DNA of 64,000 bases from Cylindrodendrum hubeiense (Eukaryota; Ascomycota; Sordariomycetes; Hypocreales; Nectriaceae): assembly GCA_014621425.1 (NCBI GenBank), contig JAANBB010000055.1, forward strand, positions 89,382-153,381, given 5' to 3'. Below the pieces are notes generated by a model. It did no database searches, was not told where the DNA came from, and was given only the letters and a program-made list of their open reading frames with translations. The stretch's first letter is position 1. Every line of letters starts with the position of its first letter. This document shows, piece after piece, positions 56,387 through 64,000 of the stretch. The translations under genes and the position numbers were made by a program.

Positions 56387-58441
56387 TTTCGTTGGTTGAA
56401 GAAGTGGTGTGCGTGAGGGTAAGGAACGACCGAAGATCGATGGGACACAGCGGAATAAAGACCTCTCACCCTACTCTGTGGGGTTTGGCTGCGTCGGACC
56501 ACTGTGGAGATTCGAGCAAGCGGACACGTACGAGATTCAGGTTCCTTAGCTAGCCCTGCCAATTGTAGAGTGGAAAGACGAGGGTACGTTGGTTGTACGT
56601 ACTGGTTTTATCCAGCTTTTCTGCGTTCATCGCTGCAGTCGGGGACTGATTACAGGTTCCGATTGGCCCACATCCCTGCTGCGCGCGTTATCGCTATGCC
56701 TCGGGTATTTCAGAAAGCCAAGCTGGCGCTGTTGGGTGACTTGATGGTGTTGTAAAATGATTTATTGAACTCTTGGATATCGCAAGGGGTTCGACAGTCA
56801 CATGTAAGTTGACAAAGCAGTGGCGGAAATACCGGTCGAGATGGCTTTCGAGTGAATGTAAGCAGCAACTAAATGCAATGTGCTGTTGGTTCGGTCGGCG
56901 GAAAGTCAATGGACAAGGATAGTAAGAACCTTTGTCTGTTCTATTGACTATTCCGGAAGCTGCAAGGATCCTTAACTGTATTAGGCAAACGTACCGAGTA
57001 TCCTAGGCATCTATTCACAAGGTTAAAGAAACCCGTTCAGATGCAGAGCTTGATTCTGGGACTACGCAGTTCAAACAATTCTTATAGTACAGATTAGTTC
57101 AAATTGGTCCCTCAAACTTTCCATCTCCACTGATACACATGAGTAGACCAACAATAGGAACTTATGATTATCCTTAAATGGCACTTCTATCTTGCTGCTT
57201 TGCTACCCATCATATAGAGTACTACGACACTTGCACCCACCAGTGTCAGTTTATATGGACATGGGTCTAAGTCTCATAGTCTCCCGGGGTGATGGTCTTG
57301 CTGTTCTTAAACAAAGAAGTCAACTCAGTCTTGCTGTCTCTATGATCCGAGCAACCGCCATCAATCCACGTCAATCCATGTATTACGTGGATCACCAGAA
57401 TGGGTAACCCGCTGACCCGCTTTAGTTATGGGCCGCGTGGGTCCCTGCAACTGCCGTGAATTTTGGCATGGTCCTGAGCTGCAGTTTTATCGGCCTGAGC
57501 ATTCGCGCAGGCCTGGAGATGTACGCTGCTCTCTTGCGGCGGCGCCACCGAATTGGTTGGTTTCCGACGTGCGTGTCTGCTCATTTCAATACTCTGGACG
57601 GCTACTATCGTCCAGGGCATCTGGCCGGGCGCCACGTCAGCACGGGTCATCAGATTGCGAGGTGCCGCAGGTGTGGCCCTGTTCATCTGCGTCTCTAGTG
57701 CCGTCGACGGCCCCGCCCACAGCCTCACAACCTCTACTCATCCGCACCTCTGCAGTGCCGCCTTTTATGCTGTTGACGGGGGTCTGGTCGGAGAGTAACG
57801 GTGCGCGGTGTGTGTATTCACAATTGGGTGGTGCTGGGGCGCCTATTCTACCGCGTTGCTCAATTAAGTCGTGCTGGCATTGACTCTCAGATACTGGCCG
57901 TGAATCAACCAACCACCCATGTCGCTGCGACAGGCCTTCTTCTCTACTTCATTGCGAATTAGGACTTAGGAGCTGCAACATCAACTGTCTTAACTAACAG
58001 TGAGCTATTCCCGGTTTCCCACAACATCAAAAATAACGCCATCGTCTTCGTGCTGCTTCAAGCCGTTGGCAATCACTGCCGTGACAACGCTTGGACAATG
58101 GAAGCGGCAGTCTGTCTGAGAGGTTGGTTCGGTGACGAGCACAGAAGCCTCCTCGTTCCGTTTCTTGGCCATGGTTCCATGCATCGATAATCTGACGTAT
58201 TTGCGGATGGATGATTAAACGCCGTGGGTGCAGGAAGCTGCAGCCTTGCACATGTTGGCGCATCACCATGCCGCGTGACTGGGGGTAGCTGCGACTTTGA
58301 GGCTCGTTACATACTTCCACTGGGCCCATTCGTGAGTTCAGTTCATTCATATACACCCAGCATCCAGTTTGTGTCGGCATTGGATTCTATAGCGCTCAGA
58401 AGCAGTTTTTTCAAAGGAATTCGCATCCCTCCCACAGCTCG
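56387..58441. other. Gene-free region between divergent genes
   Basis: About 2 kb. A G+C-rich stretch at 57420-57910 is open in four frames on both strands without any domain; I take it as composition, or at most a gene relic. A minus-strand frame at 58027-58380 is similarly unsupported. The rest holds the promoters of the methyltransferase (-) and HET gene (+). Confidence 0.45.
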
Positions 58442-61065
58442 ATGGCGCATATTACAGCTGTGCTAAACCCTGACAGTCAGCGGTGGTTTGATGAAGATGC
58501 GCAATCGGCAAACGACATTAGTTTATTGTACACCTCGCCGCCGCACGAAGCCCGCCCAGCAGGCGAAGATGACTTCGAGTACTTGAGCAGGGAAGGCCCT
58601 CTTGACGCTGAGTGGAAGCACGCTTCACAGAGTCTTTCCGCAGATGCACGTCATGTCGAGTATACGGGGCCCTCGCATCTTTGTAGCGCATGTCTCAGCG
58701 CACTCGGGTATCTGGCGCAAATCTTAAAGACTGCATCTCACATGAGGGTGACGAGAACTTTCAGACCAAGAGGTCGGTTGTGCAACATCAGAACCTGATG
58801 GCTTTGTTTGCGGCGGCGAACGGAGGCTGCCAGTTGTGTAAGACAATATGGGGCCGTCACTTCAAGAACAAAAGAATGGCCACGGCCAAGGATATCCGAA
58901 TCGAGTTCTACTGGAACACGAAAGAAGAGGCATCTTGGGATGGCAGGCGTCCGGGCGATGCCCGACTGGTATGCAATATGGTTTCTACCGTTGCACAGAA
59001 CCATAATAAGCACACGTGGGAAACTATCTTCCGCTTTCAACAGTGGCAGTCTCCAACTTTCGATCCTTTCTTCGAGTTCAAAGGGTCAGTCCCGCTGGGT
59101 CCGATTGAGAAGGGCAACACTCGCTCCAGCCGGCCGATGGCCTTGCAGTGGTTGTCTGAATGCAGGGCAAATGCAGATGGCGAGCACTCGGCGTGTCAAA
59201 TTGGTGATAATCCCCAGTACCCTACACGACTCCTGGACCTTTCTACCCTCAAGGACACGGGAAGGGTGCTCCTGACGGTGCCTAGCCTACTGGGTCACTC
59301 CTCATTGAATCAAGGCGAATACATCACGCTGAGCCATTGCTGGGGAATATGGGGCAGTAAAGAGCTACCCGTCCTCACTAAATCGAACATCGATACGAGT
59401 AAATTATGGGATGAACCTTACCTTGCTTCCTTCCACTTTCAAGGACGCTATAGAAGTAGCGGGCTGGTTCAACAGTGAGTAGATATCCCTCCCATTCGTG
59501 CTATGTTCAATGCTAATTGGAGCAGTTAGATGGCTCTGGATTGATTCTCTTTGCATCATCCAATATTCTCGAGAGGACTGGCAGCGGGAAGCTCCAATGA
59601 TGTGTGACGTTTATCAGAATTCATTTCTTAATATCTCGACCGATCACTCGGTCGATGCCCGTGGCGGTTGTTTTCACAATCGGTATTTCGCTACTGTGGA
59701 CGCTTTCAAGCTCCATCTGAAGCCGATGCAGAGCACTTGGTGGGTTTTGGTTGACGAACGCAACCTATTCGAATGGGTCAAAGACGCTCCGAGCTCCAAA
59801 AGGGCTTGGATTTATCAAGAGCGGCACTTGTATGAACTTTTCCTTCCCCTGGAGCGGTGAGGAGATCCAGCGTCATTCATTTGAGCTCCAAAATATCCTC
59901 CGCCCAGCCCCCTTATTCATTCCCTTTTGTTTACTCCGGAGCTAACTAGAAGTCGCACAGGGCGCGGCGCGTATTGCATTTCACTGAGCACGAAGTCTTC
60001 TGGGAATGTCGGGCAGCCACACCCTCATTTCGCAGCGAGACGTACTCCCGCGGCTCGCCGCTACGGAGAGATTTCCTCGGCCAGGCGAAGCTGCGGCTGC
60101 GAGATACGTCCGCCGGTTCCATTGCCGATAATCCCCGTCTTATGCTGCAATGGGATGCCGCATGCCGGGACTACTCTCGGCGCAAACTTACATATCCGAC
60201 TGACAAGCTTCCCGCGTTCTCGGGGATTGCCCGCCACTTTGGGTCCCGGTGCCGGGAGGACACATATATCGCCGCCGTCTGGCTCTCGCTGTTGCCGCGC
60301 ACTCTCTTTCGGGATGTAAACATAAAAGAGCGACCCAAGACCCGTCCACCGCCCACCGAATCCGGTGCCCCATCGTGGTCGTGGATGTCGTCCGCCGCCC
60401 CCGTGGAGCCCTCCAAGGTGGAAGACTTGCATTACGTCGCCGATGTGGCCACGATCATGGCCGACCATCAGCACAAAACGGCGGATCCATACGGCGAGAT
60501 GGCAAGAGCTTGCCTTCACGTGTACGACTTCATGCGTCGCATCACCTCGGTCATGAAGAAAATGGTCAACGAGCCGGACGGTGACGCATACAGGGGTCTC
60601 TCGCAGTTCGACACATCGCAGAAACACCGCCACCTTTACATGGACGGCCAGCTGGACCGCGACATCGGCCACGGGCCGCACGGCCTTCAGCTGTTCGGCG
60701 AAATGCCCGACTGGTTCCACGGCTTCGAAGCCGTCGAGTACCATTGCCTGTTCCTAGCCGTGTCGCAGGAAGACCCTCGGGGCGACCGTGTGCTACGGGG
60801 CCTGCTGCTCGAGCCCGCGGGGGCCGAGGCGGAGGGCATTTTCCGGCGCGTGGGGCACATTTTCTTCCGTGGCCGGTGCGCGCTGAAAATGCGGTACTGG
60901 CTCCGACCAGGCGAGACGGACGAGGAGGATGCCTGGGAACGACTCTGGGAACACGTGGCGCCGTATTGGGGAGACGTCGAGATGAACTTTGAACAGGACC
61001 GAGCACCGACAGGGCCGATGCCCGTGGATATCCAGGCCAAAGAGCCGGTCGGCGGGGCTATCTGA
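58442..61065 (+). CDS. HET-domain protein with two reading-frame breaks
   Basis: The coding parts are 58442-59474, 59526-59829 and 59961-61065, with clear introns of 51 and 131 nt. An N-terminal CSAC...GCQLC pair of cysteine motifs precedes the HET domain: YITLSHCWG, VLTKSNID, LPSTFKDAIEVAGWFN, WLWIDSLCIIQYSREDW, then ARRVLHFTEHEVFWEC. A variable C-terminal part of about 360 residues follows. Frames do not connect in two places. Between the CSAC motif (58681-58700) and SHEGDENFQTKRS (from about 58740) the frame moves without a convincing intron; T|GTAGCG to CTTAAAG (47 nt) is possible but deletes CSAC. Near 59400, one extra base in AGTAAATTATGG separates KSNIDTS from MNLTLLPSTF. HET proteins trigger cell death on non-self fusion. 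This copy is either a young pseudogene or has sequencing indels. Confidence 0.75.
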
Positions 61066-61847
61066 AGTCTCAAGATGAAGTTAATGTCATTAAAGGGTTA
61101 TTGATGGTAGCGTATGTGTCAAAATGCTAGAAAGGCCTGACAAGTCACAAGTGCTGGGAAATTCCAACATGCAAAAGTCTACCACTTTAATTACCATGGT
61201 ATAGCAAGTGTAGTGCTCCCTGAGAGGGTGCACTTGTTATGGGGACTATATACAAGAGTAGTTGAGAATTGAAGAACTCGATCTCGCCCACAATGACCAA
61301 ACTCAAATTGCTCATCTATCTGCCTGCTCAACGGCAGAAGTTAAACAGGTGACCCTTGTCGACGAAACCATCCACCTTGCAAGTGTCTGGGTTCCATCAT
61401 AAAATTTCATCTCAGTATATGGCACATGATACAGCAGCCGCTGCGATTGTGAAAGAATTATGCAAATGTCGATTCGAAAGAGGGAGGTATGATGATGATC
61501 AGACGGCCGATTAATTGCACCATGCAGTCTTGAAATATATGAACCAGAATGGCAATATTAACGACATCACGAAGTAAGCGACATTCGTGCATTTCGGTCA
61601 TTCACTATTGTCAGTGACGCGAAGGCGTTATTAGGATAGGAAGGAGGGATCAGGCGATAACCGGACGGTATTAGCTTGACCCTCAAAATATTATCCTCCT
61701 AGCTGTATCGTGTTCGCACATGCCCGATAAATGAGTCGAGTATTACTTCTAGATACGTCGGTGATTCAGAGTCAGTACTTGTTTAGTAGCTACGCTAGTT
61801 GAAGATCACGTCTCACTACCTTTCCTTGACATCCAACTTCATCAAAG
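61066..61847. other. Convergent intergenic region
   Basis: It lies between the 3' ends of the HET gene (+) and the NACHT-ankyrin gene (-). No gene or repeat recognised. Confidence 0.5.
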
Positions 61848-64000
61848 CTACTCAGTCGCTCCAGCATGCTTTAAGAGTTCCACAATCTCTAGGTGACCGC
61901 TTCTAGAAGCAGCTTGAAGAGCAGTCTGACCTTCATCAGCAGCAGCAGCATTGACTTCAGCTCCTGCAATAAGAAGCTGATTGACAATCTCTAGGTGACC
62001 GCCTTCAGAAGCAGCTTGAAGAGCAGTACGATCTCCATAGTCAGCAGCAGTATTGACTTCAGNTCCTGCAATAAGAAGCNGATTGACAANCTCNAGNTNN
62101 CCNCCTNNAGAAGNAGCTTGAAGAGCAGTANGANCTCNATANTCAGCAGTAGCAGNATTGACTTCAGCTCCTGCAATAAGAAGCCGATTGACAATTTCTA
62201 GATAGCCACCTCTAGAAGCAGTCCAAAGTGGCCTGCTAAGCATGTCCATTGGCATTCCTCCCTCGAGTAGAATGTCCAATGATTTAGCATCGGCTTCTAC
62301 TACGCATTTTGCCAACATATCGTGTTGCCTCTCGGACAGACCCTTAGAGCGATAAATTAGGCGTATTAAGGCGTAATGCCGCGCTTGATAAGCCCAGCTT
62401 AGAATTTCCGATTGATCTGAGGTTTCCTGTTCAGGCCAAGGCTTCTGTGCGAGGTCATGGTTTTGAATGATGACGCGCTGCCACAAATCCCAGGTTCTGG
62501 ATCGCCCATCCTGAAACCTAGTAGTATGTAAAATCCAGTGTTGCGATGCATATCTTAAAAAAGGATGTGCCTGCTGAAGCCTGCCCATGGTTTCAATTGC
62601 AGTCACCCTTGTATAACGTTTTAGGGTTCCAATATCATGGTTCGTCCTGCTCTTCTGATTCTTCAAAATGAAGTCCATTAACTTTGATGTAAGCTCCGTT
62701 GACTTCCATTGATTGCGAAGGGCAGTTGCCGGTATCGCTACAGGATCTATGTGATGATTTGCCTGGGTCCGTCGAGACAAAGTCGTCTTGAAGTCGTTAA
62801 AGTGAAGATATGTGATACATATTTCGCCAGCATAATGATCGGCCTCCTCTAAATCGACGTGAAACCTGCCAAACTCAGGTCTAGAAAAGGCGCCGGTGAT
62901 GAAATCATAAATAGTGCGATGTGCAAATTGGACCGTTCCATGCTCTTCGTCAACATGAAGTAGATTTCCACACCAAGACACAATGCGGTCGATTCCATTA
63001 ACTTGTCTCTCAGGATTCGAATACGATTGACCGACGTCTATCAAGAGAACTTCACGAAGTTCGTCGAGAGCCAGAGGCCGTTTTGCTACTGCCACCCAAG
63101 GGATAATTCTCTGAGCGTGCCTGGCCGTGTTCTGAGAAACTATCCGCGAAAGTGCTCGATTGAAGGTTTCTTCCAAGTCTTTTGGAAAATTCTTAAGACA
63201 ATTCCGAATGTCGTCATCACAGATCTGATAGCAAAGCTCGTCCATCAGATAAGTGACCCAGATGAACCTGTTTCTGCATTAGTAGGATTGCCAAGGACAG
63301 GTGGCAGTAACCTACATCCCATCTGCATGCTCAGCTAGCACGCATTTCATTTCCTCGAAGAGAGCTGTGTCCTCAACCACCAAGTCTTCATTGTCTCTCC
63401 GCTTCTGAAGTTCATCGTCAACGTATAGGCCAATGTCAAGGTTTGCTCCAGCTGATGCCGTCGATACACACTCTATATGTGGAAACTTTCCTCTTAGTTC
63501 CACAGATAGGCTCTCGCGGCTGGCTAGGAAAATTCTCAAGCCCGGCTCGGTGTTACTAAGCGATGATAGTGTTTCAAGAAGTGCGCGTCGTTCTGCAATC
63601 TCACACTCGTCCACGGCATCGATGAAGATATAGAATAAGTCTGATAGCGCTATTCTTTGCCGGAGAAGGGGTACGAGGTCATCAAGTTCAGAAAATAGAT
63701 TCAGGTTCATTTTCTTCAAATCGGTTGCCATTCCCTCGGAAAGTGTGACATCGTCTAAAGATTGTCGTATGATGGATCGAATTATGGTTTCCGCCTTGAG
63801 TGATTCAGAGTTGTCGTACTGAATAAAGAAATAAGTAACAAATTCGTTACTGCTCTTATTTGAAAAAGTATGCTGGATTGTGCTTGCGCTACCAGGTGAA
63901 TGTTAGCAAACACGAGCGGTTGGGGATATCAGATATTGGCGTTCTAACGTGATAATCGTTTTGCCAGATCCGACTGCGAACGTCTTAGTTGAGAAATTAA
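61848..64000 (-). CDS. NACHT-ankyrin NLR-like protein, 5' end beyond the window
   Basis: Exons visible are 64000-63949 (open at the edge), 63888-63316 and 63267-61848 (introns 60 and 48 nt; phases 2 and 2), about 680 residues. The P-loop VGSGKTII is at the right edge. Walker B with trailing acids is in FYIFIDAVDECE, followed by LRIFLASRES and FIWVTYLMDELC, the fungal NACHT order. A winged-helix-like part follows (PKDLEETFNRALSRI, RPLALDELREVLLID, VQFAHRTIYDFI). The C-terminus has at least four ankyrin units of 33-34 residues (TALQAASxxGHLEIVxxLLIAGAEVN). Sixteen ambiguous bases (62063-62156) fall inside one unit. Such proteins sense non-self signals through the repeats. The N-terminal effector domain is outside the window. 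Confidence 0.88.
61860..62220 (-). repeat. Near-identical ankyrin repeats with 16 ambiguous bases
   Basis: Consecutive units of about 100 bp share long identical stretches such as GAAGCAGCTTGAAGAGCAGT and TCCTGCAATAAGAAGC. One unit (about 62060-62160) has N at 16 scattered single positions, while the bases between match the neighbouring units. This pattern fits several near-identical units collapsed into one consensus by the assembler. Confidence 0.8.

Noticed and set aside
57428..57912. Overlapping frames on both strands that look like a gene
   Set aside because: Four frames are open at once over the same G+C-rich DNA and none has a domain or splice pattern.
58690..59478. HET gene starting at the ATG at 58690
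   Set aside because: It would drop the upstream frame from 58442, which carries coding-like sequence and the N-terminal CSAC motif expected of such proteins. A frame break, or an unseen intron, is more likely.

Overview
The window is nuclear DNA of a filamentous ascomycete, most likely a Eurotiales mould of the Aspergillus/Penicillium type. Almost every gene is broken by 45-130 nt introns with GT..AG ends and CTRAY-type branch sites. The gene families (TauD dioxygenase, ACS-family transporter, CFEM receptor, LaeA-like methyltransferase, HET, NACHT-ankyrin, Zn2Cys6, fungal F-box) are typical of that group. One transposon shows the extreme A+T drift and stop codons expected of repeat-induced point mutation. 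I rebuilt the spliced models by hand: each junction was chosen so that donor, branch site, acceptor and reading phase agree.

Layout. 0-13 kb: the 5' end of an unknown gene at the left edge, a ferric reductase (-), two F-box genes (+; the second looks frameshifted), a Gln-rich two-exon protein (+) and an ACS-type transporter (-). 13-24 kb: a TauD dioxygenase divergent from that transporter, an alpha/beta hydrolase, an 880-residue protein with five ~93-residue Cys-motif repeats, a beta-lactamase-fold serine hydrolase, and a CFEM/Pth11-like receptor (-). 25-33 kb: an Hsp20 protein, a six-exon NLR (hydrolase + NB-ARC + 42-residue TPRs) and an intracellular GH36 alpha-galactosidase. 33.7-36.6 kb: a decayed TA-flanked DNA transposon with inverted ends. 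37-47 kb: an amino-acid permease, a membrane/coiled-coil protein, a PD-(D/E)XK nuclease-like protein (-), a six-copy 17-bp motif array, a class-V aminotransferase, and a six-exon zinc-cluster regulator. 48-56 kb: degenerate tandem repeats, an unrecognised 714-residue protein with Cys/His motifs, a GH17 glucanase (-), and an eight-exon LaeA-like methyltransferase (-). 58-64 kb: a HET-domain gene with reading-frame breaks, and a NACHT-ankyrin NLR (-) that runs off the right edge and holds 16 ambiguous bases in its repeats.

How the genes fit together. This looks like an accessory, fast-evolving region. Three non-self-recognition type genes (TPR-NLR, HET, ankyrin-NLR), two F-box genes and a PD-(D/E)XK gene sit around transposon debris. 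Two metabolic units look locally organised: the divergent TauD/transporter pair (inferred uptake and oxidation of a small acid or sulfonate), and the aminotransferase with its adjacent zinc-cluster regulator and six-copy motif array. The motif array and the repeat-bearing immune-type proteins are the most interesting parts. No tRNA, rRNA, CRISPR array or viral gene was recognised.
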